Assembly (NCBI RefSeq): GCF_001039355.2
Contig: NW_019775408.1
Coordinates: 48,144 to 112,143, forward strand
Length of the DNA: 64,000 nucleotides
Direction: 5' to 3'
DNA from: Lingula anatina
Taxonomy: Eukaryota > Brachiopoda > Lingulata > Lingulida > Lingulidae
Positions 1-11,675 of the stretch are shown piece after piece (positions within the stretch are counted from its first letter, which is position 1; every line of letters starts with the position of its first letter). Both the position numbers and the translations under genes were made by a program. The notes under the pieces are model-generated. The model searched no databases and was not told the DNA's origin. It saw only the letters and a list, made by a program, of their open reading frames with translations.

Positions 1-76
1 GCAAACATATAGCTAAATTTTATTTATTTATTTATTTATTTATTTATTTGTTTGTTTATTTGTTTGTTTGTCTTAG

Positions 77-3000
77 TGTCAGCCTGTCCAAGGACACGGG
101 TTCCGCCGAGGTGGGTACCAGTGCCACTGCAAGGACGGCTATTTCTTCCCTGACATTACCGCCAAGGACAAGTTCTACAGAGGCACGGTGGTTGAGGGGC
201 TTAACGGTAATACGTCCAGTGCCTCCTGTTTACCTTGTGCAAAAGGTAAGTTGGGTTGTACATGTACCAGTAGGCTACATAGACATTCTTTCTAAACGGT
301 TACCTTTACAGGGGCGGATCCAGGATTATTTGAAGGGGGGGTCCGCGGATGCGAAGCCGAATCCCCCCCCCCCTCCCCCTGACGTGGGATGCGGGCCCCG
401 TTGTTGGGCCCCAAAATTTTTAGGTATTTTAGAGGGCGAACGGTGCCATTTGGTACAGTTTAGAACTATGATTCGGCTAGTGAAAATTCTAATTTCAAAA
501 ATCGAAAGGGGGGGGGGGGTCAGGACCCCTCTGACCCGCCCCCCCCCCCTAAATCCGCCACTGCTTGACGAGAAAAGCAATATAGCAAGAGTGATGAGCA
601 ACTCGTTATAAGATCTGTAGAGAGTGATGAGCAACTCGTTATAAGATCTGTAGAGAGTGATGAGCAACTCGTTATAAGACCTGTAGAGAGTGATGAGCAA
701 CTCGTTATAAGATCTGTAGCAGAGATGGTTACAACTAGACTTTTAACTCAGAGGGTTGGACTCTAAAAAACTTTCCTTTCTTTTATTTGCATGCCGGAGT
801 AAACGAGGAAAAAATTAATTTTCTTATCCAGGCTTCCACTGGGAAATATTTGTTTTAAAAAAATAAACAATCAGCACAAAGGATTTAAACACCAATGGGT
901 TATCTTTTAGGTTGTACTACATGCGTCAATGCCAGACCGTGTTGGCACGAAAGACAAGTGCTTATGCGCATGATCGTACTTGGCATTGTGGGACTGACCA
1001 TATTTGGTATACTAGTTTTCTGCTGTGTTATCTACAAGTTCCGAAAATACATGGTAAGTAGTTCATTCAAACAATTGTTAGACTAATTTAAAAATTCCAA
1101 AATTGCAAGACTAGTTAAAAAAAAGCTTGCCTTTTTTTATTCAGTTTTTGCAATAAATCGGGTTTTTTCTGTGTTGGTTTTAATAGTGCTCGTAATATCG
1201 TACATGTATATCTCGTGTTATATAGTGCTTCTCATTTTGCTCTCTTTTGTTGTTGTTTTTCTTTTTTTTCTTGATATAAACTTGCAATGAAGATATGCTT
1301 ATACTTTAAAGGCGGTGGTCATATTATTTTTTTTTACTTGTTTAATAGCTCTGAATTCATTTCTTCTGTTATTTTCTTTTTTTTTATAATTTTTTTTTTC
1401 GGGCTCATGTATTCACAGTCAAATGGATATACTCAGATACCAGTGAAAAATGTAAAAGAAAGGAAACAGTAGTGCTGACATTTCATAATGTCGTTTTGCC
1501 GTCATCTTTGAATAACCTGACGAGCTATAAAACGGATCTCCTCGAGACAAATAATCCGTTGAAAGTAGAAAGTGGAACGCCGAAATCAAGACAATCGCAT
1601 ACAAACAACGATTTAATGTCAACCAAAACGGTATATTTACTCCACACTTGCATATATTTCAGGTTTTGCGAGCCGCCAGTCCCATATTTCTTTACGTGAT
1701 GTGTTTCGGGTCTGGGTTGATCTGTCTCTCAATGGTTGTAGGCTACTTTGATGCCACGGAGGACACGTGCGTGCTCGAGCCCTGGTTACGCTACATAGGC
1801 ATTACTGTGACTTACAGCGCCTTGTTATTGAAGACTTACAGGTAGAAAGATTTTGATATTAATTAAATTACTCGGGCCCGTAGCCGGGGTGTGTGTGTGT
1901 GGTGTGTAGCCAGCTGTGGTGTAATCGAACGACCCGATTTTAGCAGGGAAAGGTACACTCAAGGTAAATGTGATGCATACACGAAGTCTTCATGGTAAAA
2001 GTTTTTTTTTTTTTTTTGAAAAAATAAGCCCCCCCCCGAAAAAAAATGCTGGCTCCAGGCCTGATTCTGCTCCATTTTTGTGATAATTTTCGCTAAATCC
2101 ATAGGCCAACCTGACTATTAGGGTCCTTTGGCTGACCCTTCCAGTACGCCTACTGCCAAGCCAATGTTTCGGTGTTCCAGCAAGAGTTACGTATGTCAAG
2201 TTAGAAGAGAGCGCTTTCTAGGACGTGCCCCTTATACGTCCATCTCACTTGAATGCGGGGATAACAATTAGGCTTATGTACATATCCTTATGCAAAGTAA
2301 TATTTAGCTATTAAGAACATATTCATTCTTTTTTTTCATTTGATAGAAAAGAGTATTTTAGAATATTTGATACTCGTTCCAAAAACCATCGGTGAAAGGT
2401 GCTGACTCCAGTAACTTTTATCACCAAGACTTTTAGAATAAAATTATTTCCTAGGTTTTATAATTATTTGAGTTTGTAGGCGAAAACGGTAGTCACCCTA
2501 TTCATGGACATAATAAGAGATTATTATGTCCATGCCCTATTGAACGTAAGTTGGGAATTGATAGATGACGATAAATAAACTTAGCTACAGTGGCGTAACA
2601 TATAATAATAAAAGATGGGGCGTATAATATGCCGCCTGGTTTGGGAGGTGAGAAATAAAAATAATGAAACATCCTACCTTCTTTCGGGGGGTCTTAGGTC
2701 CAAGTCCCTGTTGCCTTCCTTTGGAAGTAACTTGTAGCGTCTTTTCTAAGTCATCTTTCTGTGGTACGTTACCTCTCTTGCTGAGTGGAAAATGCTGTCT
2801 GGTTGTACAAGCACTGTCTGACAGTAAATGTTGTGATAACTTGCCCTTGTGGACCAGTAGTGACCTGCCATTGGTTAATGTAATGTATTAGTTAGAGAGC
2901 CTGTAAATGTAAACCATTTCTTTGTGCTCAATAAATTATTAATTAATGTAATCCTCACCCTTTGATCAGTGTCTGTGTAGCCATGTAAGTCTGGCGCCCA

Positions 3001-6000
3001 CATGTTGGATCATGTTCAGAAGGGAGACTCCCTGTGACGTTCTTGGCTATAAAAGTAATTATAGTAATTATTGTTTGCAACGATAATCCTGAATTTATAA
3101 CCAAGACTTTGGGGATAAAATTATTTGCTAGGTTTTATAATTATTTGAGTATGTTGGCGAAAACGGGAGTCACCCTATTGAACGTGGGTTGGGAATTGAT
3201 GGATGACGATAAATAAACTTAGCTACAATGGCGTAACACATACAGTAGTTATAAAAGGTGGGGCGTATAATATGCCGCCAAAGAAAAGACTATGGTGTTG
3301 TTTCTTTTCTCCCCACACAAATAATTTTTTTAATTAAGGAAATTACTTTACAAATGACCCGGAAAGGTCGGGCATGTTCTAGTTTATATGTACTTCATCT
3401 AGACTGAGAGGGAGAGGTAAACTACCCCGTTCAAATAGAGATCCCCTCCTTTGTCCAAACTTTGGAGTGCTGGAGCGGCGTTGTGTGATATATTGTGGTG
3501 TGCAGGCAGATTGTATCAAGCGGCAGAGTATTGAAATAAAAGTAGTTCTTTAAAGCAGAATTTTATCGACTACTCATTACTGTTTGACAAAGTCTGCTCT
3601 GGAAAGGAAACTGGCGGTGGCGGAGTTGTGGAGAACGTCACAATTGTAAGTTTTGCATTATTATTCGTTTTTTTCTATAGACTTTTAACATAAGGACCAT
3701 TTTTTTATCATTCACTTGTCTACGTTTCTTTATCTATTTTTGTTTTTCTGTCATGAACCAATAATGTCTTCTCTTTGTCGCAGAATAGCAGTCATATTCC
3801 GGGTGAAATCGGCAAAGAAAGTCAACCTGACAGACAGGGTGCTTTTGCGTCGCTTCATCCCTATTCTGGCGGTGGTCGTCTGCTACTTGGTCACGTGGAC
3901 AGTATCTGCGAGACCAACCCCCGTTACCATGACGACAATAGACAATCTGAAATACAACTCTTGTAGAACTGATTGGTGGGAGTACGTTGCTGACTCGGGT
4001 ATTTATTTTACTAATCTTTCATATCGAGGCAACATCTAGCGCATTTTGCACTCCATTCAATGCAGTTATCTTTATATTCAAACCTCACAGCTTTAAAAGC
4101 TACCCCACATCTTTTTCACTTCATGTACTATTATATGCATTCTTCCATTGCTCATGTACATCTTTTCATTGATAATAGACAATAAACTTTGAAAAAAAAT
4201 AATAAATGAGTCATTGAAGAGGTGAACTCGAATTAATATTTATAGATGATTTAGGAAGCCAGTTATACCATGTTTTATTCAGAAGACTTTTTATTTATTT
4301 ACAGGCGTTTTCTGTTACCTTTTATGGGGTGTGTACTTATCTTTCCTAGTGAGGAACGCGCCCTCCAGTTATAACGAAAGTAAACATATCACGTGGGCAG
4401 TTTATAACACAATTTTATTCGGTTCCTCGATTTCTGTGATAAAGTGAGTAAGGTCCCATTCAGAATAGGGGACTAACTATTCCCAGGGTCAAATATGGCG
4501 ACCCATACTATACAAAGCTTGCCGTCTAATCCGCTAATAGACACTGAATAGATTCTCCTCGGGGATGTATTCAGGTGGGTCGGCCATATTTGATCCTCGG
4601 ACTAGTTAGTCCACTGTTCTGAATGCGACCTAGGACTCTTGTACTGAGTAAGATTCTTGTACTCTGACATTCGTTGATAATCTTTTGGCTATTTGTAGTT
4701 TCATGTCTTCAACGGAAACAAATTCTAACGTAAAATTTGTGTAATGCGTTCATTCATTTTAATTCTAAGACTTCCCTGAAAACAAGAGGAATTGAGCTTT
4801 ATAAAGCTCGCTGAAATGTTTCATTTTTTATTCTTCTTCGTTTAAAATTTTACATTGTTACCACGTTTTTTAATTATTCATTATTTGACACGATTTAGCT
4901 TCTTTTAAAGCATACAATGGGACACTTTTATGTTCAAAGATAAGAAAATTATTTTCCAAAGTTAAATTAAAAAATACCTTTACTCTACGCCGGACTACAA
5001 AAATATTCTGTCCCATAAGAATTCTTAGATCTTCAAAGACATGCATACCATGGAACTGAAAACTTATCAATAATGCGATTTTAAATAGAACTTTTTTAAG
5101 ATTAAAAGATAAACATGAAATGTATTTTAAATATCCCCAGTGTACCAAATATCATTGTAACTCATTCAAACACTTAAATTAATTATCATCTAAGTTATTT
5201 TCATACAGTTTACAATTAATAATTAACTATAATGGTTGTTCCTGACCCAGTAGTCAACCTGATGGTTGAAAGATGGGTTTTAGGACACCGGTGTTAAGGA
5301 TCTCTGGACTGACCTTGAGGACCTTGTTTTTCATTCAGACAGGTTGTCGCTGTGCAGCAGGGACCAGACGTTATTTACATAATGGAACTGATATATCTGC
5401 AAGTCGCCGTCACTTGTATGTTCTGCCTTATATTTGTACCAAAGGTGAGGAAAATAATATCCGTTAACAGTACAATCTGTCTATACACTGTTATAACTCA
5501 AACACTGTTATCTTTGTATTAAGCTAAGATCATGACCAGGTTTCAACGCTGCAAGTAAATTGAAATTTGTAATTTTTTGTTAAAATTTTACTTTTTTTCT
5601 GTCTGATGCACCACAGGAACTTCGACATATTCTGCAATTCATTTCATTTCTAACAACAGCCATTTTGATTTCTCTTTAATTTCAACTTTCCGGAGAAAAT
5701 CTGAAAGGAATAATCCAAGTTTTTTCCAGTTTATAGCATTGTACAAATTCCACAAGTATGGCAGCGATATGCTGAACGAGCGCCGCTTCCAGAACAGAAC
5801 GGCGGTGATGTTTCCGTTTCTCCCCATGACAACCGTACGTAAGTCGTTAATGGATGTGGCTGTCCAAGCATCTCCTTCAGTCCTGGACAATGAACTGGAT
5901 AATTCGGAGGTAATAGACGACACAAATATGTCGTTAAATCACGCCATCATTCTAAAAAAGGCCTTAGGTCTGCTTTATGATATTTGACCATTTAGGTTCC

Positions 6001-7322
6001 ATTTCACTGGATCTGTAAAACGTTGTGCTAGAGACATTCCCGAAAATTAAACCCTTGAAAACCTCTATCTATTCTTATAAACATTATTCAGTGTCATCAC
6101 TTGATAACTTTTAACTGCTCAGTATGTACAAGTATCAATCAGTATAAATAAAAAGTGATTTTCTCTCCTAGGTGCAGATTTCCGTAGTTCCAAGGCAGGA
6201 GTCTTGTGTTCGTATAGACAATGGTGTGGAAGGAATGAAGGAAGACTTGGACCACAAAGGTGTGGTTTCAGTCTCATAAATATATGTTTAACAGACTATT
6301 TTTTCCACCCTGAGCTTCAGAGATAACTTGACACTAACCTCTTTACAATAGCCTATCTTCATCGTGTCAAGTTGATAGGCTATAGTGAAGAGGTTAGTGT
6401 CAAGTTATCTCTGAAGCTCAGGGTGATTTTTTCTGGAAGTGAACAGGATTTTTTTACTTAATTGGCTAATATATTTGAAGGCAGGAAATGTCACATCATC
6501 GTTTGAAAATTAAGACAACTAAAGGTTCGCTAACTGTTGCCTTTAAAATTTTTTTTTTAATTCCAGGAGACACTCTTAGGTCGGAGGCAAAACATATAAT
6601 ACCGTATGCTATGTGCTCAAATTCTATGAAGTTCTTTTAATATGACAGCGACTATTGTCAGCAGACACAGGATGATTATAACATGCTTTACCTGTTTATA
6701 ATATTTTGCAGATCAAGATGAGTCTGACAACATAGCAACCAGCGGCAATGAAAAGACTTCAAACGATCACCTACCGAATGAGACATTAGCTAAAAATGAC
6801 AGAAAATTTGACACAGTTGACAACACACAGCCAAAACCGACGACTGCTCTTAACACTTTGCATGTATGTCAGGAGACGCGTCGGCCAACCAGTCGGTCTG
6901 GCACTAATCTCTCTACTTTCAGTGGAGATTTAGCAAAAGCATTTGATGCAAGCGTAATCAACGAGCATAAGCTACTGAAAAGTAGTGCTTCGGATTCAGG
7001 ACTTTCAACTCCTACGGCGGCAAGCAAAAAGGAGTACGGATGGTACGTGTGCACGGGGTGTAAACTTTCAGATGGAAAGATCCACAGATTGCGTGATACG
7101 ATTAACCATGATGCTCTTCCTGTCCACAAAAGGCAGTCTTTTCCCTTTTATGTGCAACATACACAAAATAAGAACGGGCTGCCTTCGTTTATACCCAGAA
7201 CTCCCTGCAAGCAGACTCACAAACGGACGCCGGCAAAAACCACACCCAAGCTGCCACAGTATCCGCACTTAATGTCTAAGAGAAGGAATACCAAGATGAC
7301 AGAATCTGAGTACCTCAACTGA
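77..7322 (+). CDS. Orphan class C GPCR, GPR158/GPR179-like (3' part of gene)
   Basis: Nine exons: 77-245, 911-1053, 1663-1841, 3784-3998, 4305-4443, 5339-5444, 5730-5909, 6172-6259, 6712-7322. All intron phases agree and give 609 codons plus a stop; the 5' exons lie before the window. The first exon holds the end of a Cys-rich ectodomain (GFRRGGYQCHCKDGYFFPD, then CLPC/GCTTC), as in the GPR158 family. Seven hydrophobic segments follow: TM1 in exon 2, TM2-TM3 in exon 3 (ending LLLKTYR), TM4 in exon 4, TM5 across exons 4-5 (LLWGVYLSFLVRNAPSS), TM6 in exon 5, TM7 in exon 6 (ending IFVPK). Exons 7-9 encode a polar cytoplasmic tail of about 290 residues with no domain I recognise. Members of this family act at the plasma membrane; vertebrate GPR158/179 bind RGS7-type complexes. 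Ligand and coupling here are unknown. Exon 7 also reads through its donor to a stop at 5985, so intron retention would give a shorter tail. Confidence 0.88.
309..563. mobile_element. hAT-like MITE (CAGNGGCGGAT family), intron 1 of the GPR158-like gene
   Basis: The left end is CAGGGGCGGATCCAGG and the right end is CCTAAATCCGCCACTG, an imperfect inverted terminal repeat of about 16 bases. The interior has long C and G runs and no coding capacity. Ends starting with CAG are typical of hAT elements, but I saw no clear 8-bp target duplication, so the superfamily is an inference. Related ends occur at 8236 and 35400-35847. Confidence 0.6.
588..719. repeat. Four tandem copies of a 33-bp unit
   Basis: The unit begins AGAGTGATGAGCAACTCG and ends ATCTGTAG. 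Four head-to-tail copies differ at essentially one base (ACCTG instead of ATCTG in the third). It lies in an intron, directly after the MITE at 309-563. Confidence 0.9.
2420..2640. repeat. Interspersed repeat copy 1 (pairs with 3087-3280)
   Basis: About 200 bases, from ACCAAGACTTTT to GGCGTATAATATGCCGCC, recur in direct orientation at 3087-3280. Both copies lie in intron 3 of the GPR158-like gene. Copy 1 carries an extra hairpin at 2503-2534 that copy 2 lacks. No coding potential was seen. Confidence 0.75.
2503..2534. repeat. Perfect 32-base hairpin insertion flanked by a 7-bp direct repeat
   Basis: Two perfect 14-base arms (CATGGACATAATAA and its complement) surround the loop GAGA. The insert is flanked on both sides by CCCTATT (2496-2502 and 2535-2541), which is present once in the homologous copy near 3170. 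This looks like an insertion with target duplication or a template-switch event. Confidence 0.8.
3087..3280. repeat. Interspersed repeat copy 2 (pairs with 2420-2640)
   Basis: Direct repeat of 2420-2640 with scattered substitutions. It shows the uninterrupted sequence at the point where copy 1 has the 32-base palindromic insert. Confidence 0.75.
4451..4631. mobile_element. Palindromic MITE in intron 5 of the GPR158-like gene
   Basis: The left arm (AGGTCCCATTCAGAATAGGG, continuing to about 4507) is an imperfect inverted match to the right arm (about 4573-4631, ending CTGAATGCGACCT). The element is about 180 bases and non-coding. It begins just after the exon donor at 4444. Confidence 0.65.
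6306..6425. mobile_element. 120-bp near-perfect hairpin element, intron 8 of the GPR158-like gene
   Basis: Arms of about 50 bases (starting CACCCTGAGCTTCAGAGATA) are almost exact reverse complements around a loop of about 18 bases. Such a structure could fold into a long RNA hairpin when the intron is transcribed. It is non-coding; I infer a foldback MITE. Confidence 0.75.
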
Positions 7323-7364
7323 TTCAAAGTGCTAGGACACACCAGTGCAAAGTGTCTATAAAAT

Positions 7365-7370
7365 AATAAA
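7365..7370 (+). terminator. Poly(A) signal of the GPR158-like gene
   Basis: AATAAA lies 43 bases after the stop codon at 7322. It is the first canonical signal downstream, so the 3' UTR would be very short. Confidence 0.6.
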
Positions 7371-8235
7371 AATTTTAAATTGGTGAATAATTTCATCTTT
7401 TGCTTCAGAAGTCGTTCTTTTCTAAAGAGTGTGTTCTCTAGGGATAGGCCTACCGTTGTGAATTTTTTTCTTTTTTTTAAATAATATACATGTTAAAATT
7501 TTTCATAAGATTAATATAACTTGTTGTCAATTAACTGATGGTGCATATGCATCTTATTGATGGTGTATGTGCCCACTATTTTGATTACATCAATGTTCAT
7601 TGTTTACTGCTTCACCGGTAATATATGTTTATTCATAACGCACTTGGATTTAATTTTTTTGTAGCATGTTAGATCTAAATTAAATAACTTAGTTTTAAAC
7701 GAATCATCATTCATTAGACAGCAAAGTCTTCCTGGCATTTCAAAAGGAAATATACTGACATCAAGTACTTTTCAAGAGATCAGTTCTGCTATGATACTGA
7801 TAAATAGTTTCTCAGGATATTTAGACATAAAAATACGACTTTCTGATATTTTCAAACTAGTATAATATACTTTTACGCTTAGGACAGAGACATCACATAA
7901 ATTTGGAGGGGAAAAAACGCGTTTATTATCGAAAACGTTTCAGGCATATATGGCCCGGATTGTACTGTTGGTACATTACTAAGTAAACATCACGTATGGT
8001 TTTGTATGTCCTAAAATAATAAGGCCTACCAGATTCGAAATTAAAAACATGTCTTCTGATATTGAAAACAAAAGATTAAATTCAAGATATCCGATTTTGT
8101 ATACTTATTTTGACAGTTGTGCCTGTTACAGATACAGTGTTATATATTCATTAAACGCTATCTTTTTTGTATAGAAAATATCTGACGGAACAAGAGGATC
8201 AAAAAATATATGCCGCTTTCTTGGTACATGCATGT

Positions 8236-8278
8236 CAGAGGCGGATCCAGGATTATTTGAAGGGGGGTCCGCGGATGG
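8236..8278 (+). mobile_element. Truncated copy of the hAT-like MITE family
   Basis: It starts CAGAGGCGGATCCAGG and continues with the same GATTATTTGAAGGGGGG stretch as the element at 309. No right end follows, so only a left-end fragment remains. Confidence 0.6.
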
Positions 8279-8508
8279 AAATCACATAACCATACAGCCC
8301 GCCATGTCTCCAGCTTGCTGAAATGATAAAATAGACAGTTGCTTTACAGATTTCCATGGAATTAATTTTATATAAAATGATAAACTAGATATTATCATTT
8401 TGACATACTGGAAAATTGTGCATAAAACCAAATATTAAAAGAAAATGACCTCCCTGTTGATAAATTTCCATTCAATGAATTGTTTTTACGCCGGTCCTTT
8501 TTGTTTAG

Positions 8509-8628
8509 TTCCGCGCTTTCCTGAACACCCACAAATCCCAGTTGCTTTGCCAATGAAAATAATGAAAATAATTAAACCAAAAATAATGAAAGAAGACCAA
8601 AATGAATTCTACGAGGGACTGTCAAAGG
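8509..8628 (+). other. Possible isolated exon, function unknown
   Basis: An open 120-base stretch lies between a good acceptor (TTTTTGTTTAG) and a good donor (GG|GTAAGC). One frame encodes a Lys/Met-rich segment ending NEFYEGLSKG. I recognise no family, and no neighbouring exon on this strand could be joined to it. It may be chance. Confidence 0.2.
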
Positions 8629-8937
8629 GTAAGCTGTTTATCTGAAGGCATCTATGGGATTGAGACGGCAAAACTGCACGTGCAACATTTTCTAACAGCG
8701 GACAGCTTTGTCTGTTTTATACATTAACAAGCATATTCTAGGATATACTCTAGTCTTTACTGGATAAGCATTTCTCGTGATGAAATTTTTCACATTCAAA
8801 TATCTGAGTACATTTAATTTAAAGTATATTTTCGGATAAATTGATCTGACACTTTGAATTAGACAAAGCCAGTCTAGTGTTTAAATTAATAAATAAATTA
8901 ATTAATTAATTAAAGGGTTGATTTGGCAAGTACTTAC

Positions 8938-9599
8938 AAATTTAGGTTGGGGCATATCCTTTTTCACCTCTGGGGGAAGGTCACCGAGGGCACCGATCTG
9001 AAAGAAACATCAGCATTGCAAAGCATGTAATCAAAAATACATAGCATGTCAATGATTCCATAATAAAGCCATGCAAATGGTATTTGAAATCACCCTTCCT
9101 AAGAGGAGCATTTTCAATTGTTGAAACATTCATAAGCCTGAAGTTTTCTCGGTTGACGCGTAATTTATCTTTAAAATATGTGACTTTTTTTACGTATTTA
9201 GATAAAACACTTATCACAGTTACTTTTTTATAATTCAGCAGAAACGTATAGAGACACCTGTATCTGGCGGTGTACTCAACTTTACAACGTATCACATTGG
9301 CCTTTCTTGTGGGCTTTCTTGTACATGACACTAAGGGCGCATTCCCATAGATTTAAGATCGATCTATCCCCGTGGGGAGTCTCACTAGATTACTGTCAGA
9401 TAATCTGGCTTAAATGTCCGTCCCGCCTACTACAAGCTGTAAGGGGGTAATAAACTTTCGTGCCCGCTCGGCTGACAGCTATTTAGCGTGAACCCCCAGG
9501 GAGTTAGGTCGATCTAGTTGGATCGATCTAATCTCTGGGAATGGGGTCTAACACAAACAATGTCTCAGAGAAATGCCCCCCCCCCCCCCCACCAAAACA

Positions 9600-9657
<58 letters not shown>

Positions 9658-10408
9658 GGAGAGAAAGAAAAAGAAAAAAGAACCTTATTATACACACCTC
9701 CTGACTAACGGCCATAATTTTGGCAAGTCTCTGTTTCTTGACCTCCACAGTATCCTCTGGCGTCTCCTCCTCATACAGGCGACACGTATCGCCAATCAGC
9801 TTGATTTGTTTCTCGTGTCGTTCACACTCGGACTGTTCTAACGTATTTTTGTGTTCTTCATACCATGCTGAAAACTGGAAAAGAGTGAGGGCAAAACTAA
9901 TTGTGAGAGTGATAAAACATATCTGATGGAAATGCGAACGCATCGCCTTAACAACATCAAATGATATGCTTATATCATTCAGACTGTGGTTTCCTTAAAA
10001 GCTGTTCGTAAAGGTCTAAAGGCTCATTCACAATGAAACTGTAGATCGACCAAACTCGTAAAATTAGGCATTTTATTATGACATGAGGGAAATCACAATA
10101 CTTCTTGGTTATTGTTGGAATCTTCAATAATAATAGATAAAATAATATACTATAAGAAAATACTTCTGTTGGCCTATTTATGAGCTAAATTGATTTTTGT
10201 AGAAATCACAGGCTAAAACACGCCGAAATCCGTCTGTGTGACATCTTTCCCACATCAAATATCAGTGTTTACATTACACAATATTTGATATTGGAACATT
10301 GCTAAATAAAGCAGCTATAGCAAATACAAAATAAAATGCAGTACCAGCTGGGAGCTGGACGGAACGTCCACATAATAAAGATTGTTTTGCTTTAAATGTC
10401 CTAAACAA

Positions 10409-10461
<53 letters not shown>

Positions 10462-11163
10462 AGTGTAGATCAATTTAAAGATTGGGCAACACAGGGTCTA
10501 CACACTGTTACTCAAGGGCGGGTTCCTTTGCTGGCCACGGTGCAGTGGTATCGAAATGGATGCAAGTTCTCATAAATTCTTTCTTTTTTTCTCTGTTTTG
10601 TTTATTAATATCAGTTCATTTAGTCTACATATTTATGGTTGATTGTTTGTTTTTGTCAGCAAGGGGAAGCGAAGCCTACAGGTATATTCCTGTTCAACTA
10701 ACTTGGTAGGAAAACATCGGGATTGGGAGACAAAAAGTTTAAAACCAAGGAGCTGTTAGAATACAACTATCTGCTAGTGGTAGCAGTGCATTATTTGTCA
10801 TACATACTAAGGGAAATCGTACATGTTTCCCAACCCAATCCCCTAATTTTGAACAGAATACGCATATATCACCACTGTGATATCATCGCGCACAGAGCAA
10901 TGTCAGTCCCTCGGTCTGTACACATTAAACAACGGGTCCCCGAGCCCAGAAAACCAATAAAATAACAGGTACATGTAGCCTCACACGGATCAGATCACAA
11001 GTAGTTTATTTTATCTCCCGTTTATGGACTTAACTGCTGGACCTCACTTACCTTCTCTAAGACTCCTTTTAAAGGGGGATACATAGTTTCTTTGGCGAAA
11101 ACCACCTGCATCATTTGCATCATTGCGTCCTCCATCTTGCCTGGCAGTACGTTTTGCGTCTTT
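8938..11163 (-). CDS. Divergent PEX19-like gene (three C-terminal-half exons)
   Basis: Exons on the minus strand: 11052-11163, 9698-9874 and 8938-8997, all with standard splice sites and open frames. They align with exons 5-7 of the complete PEX19 gene nearby; the middle exon is 177 bases in both. Visible residues include LPGKMEDAMMQMMQVVF and KETMYPPLKGVLEK, then WYEEHKNTLEQSE, then LGDLPPEVKKDM, the same order as the PEX19 helical domain that binds peroxisomal membrane-protein signals. I could not find exons for the N-terminal PEX3-binding half or a final CaaX exon. Identity to the neighbour looks low, so the duplication is old. With no stops or frameshifts it could be a working shortened paralogue, a gene whose other exons I cannot recognise, or a decaying copy. 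Its entry phase (one leftover base before exon 1) differs from the phase-0 junction in PEX19. Confidence 0.7.
9335..9548. mobile_element. MITE family A, copy 1 (intron of the PEX19-like gene)
   Basis: The 214-base element has inverted ends (GGGCGCATTCCCA at left, GGGAATGGGGTC at right) with GATCGATCT just inside each end, and is flanked by TAA on both sides. The TAA/TTA duplication suggests PIF/Harbinger, by inference. Copies: 55960, 60003, 63203. Confidence 0.75.
9601..9657. repeat. (AAT)n microsatellite
   Basis: About 19 uninterrupted trinucleotide units follow a C homopolymer. Confidence 0.95.
10410..10459. repeat. (ATT)n microsatellite
   Basis: About 16 uninterrupted trinucleotide units in the intron between the first two recognised exons of the PEX19-like gene. 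Confidence 0.95.
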
Positions 11164-11675
11164 CTGGTAATAATTTGAGTGACAATCACAGCATAATTTC
11201 TCGTAATTTCTTATCGATTGCCCCCTCCTCACTGGTCCTCACGACTCAGACGGCGGTTCGAACGATCTACATATATGTATTACATGTACTTAGACCTGGC
11301 TGCATGAGCAAACATTACAGGTATTCTTCAATTCAAACGTGTGTAAACAAAGCTAATATGTTTACTCTTTTGTCGTAAAATATTGACTTAGGTTTACAAT
11401 GGATGACCTAAGTCGAAGGTTGCAGTAGTTTACTGTAGCATAAATTAACCTGATAGACACCCGATGGCTAGTGATAATAAATCCGACGCCCTGTTTTCTT
11501 ACAATTATATGACTTTAATCAAAAGTTGGTTGGCCGTACCCTTATGACTGAGGACAACATAAGTAGTCAATTGTCCGAATGACCCACTAAATATAGTCGC
11601 TGAACCATCTTCACCAACAAACAAACAAAAAAAAAAAATGGATAACGCTTCGTATCTTAAGTATGTAGAAACATG

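Larger units (their letters stand above)
7371..8937. other. Intergenic region between the GPR158-like gene and the PEX19-like gene
   Basis: AT-rich spacer. It holds a fragment of the CAGNGGCGGAT element family at 8236-8278, a weak exon candidate at 8509-8628, and an AATT-rich run near 8885-8915. I see no other gene. Confidence 0.6.

Noticed and set aside
326-700. 124-residue minus-strand open frame
   Set aside because: Covers the hAT-like MITE and the 33-bp tandem repeats; the repeated LLITLYRSYNE is a repeat artefact.
588-719. CRISPR-like regular repeats
   Set aside because: The 33-bp units are directly abutting with no spacers, in an animal intron; this is a minisatellite.
9548-9697. Minus-strand continuation of the PEX19-like exon into a poly-Leu/poly-Val stretch
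   Set aside because: Translation of the (AAT)n and poly-C tracts past a good donor at 9697; the exon ends at 9698.
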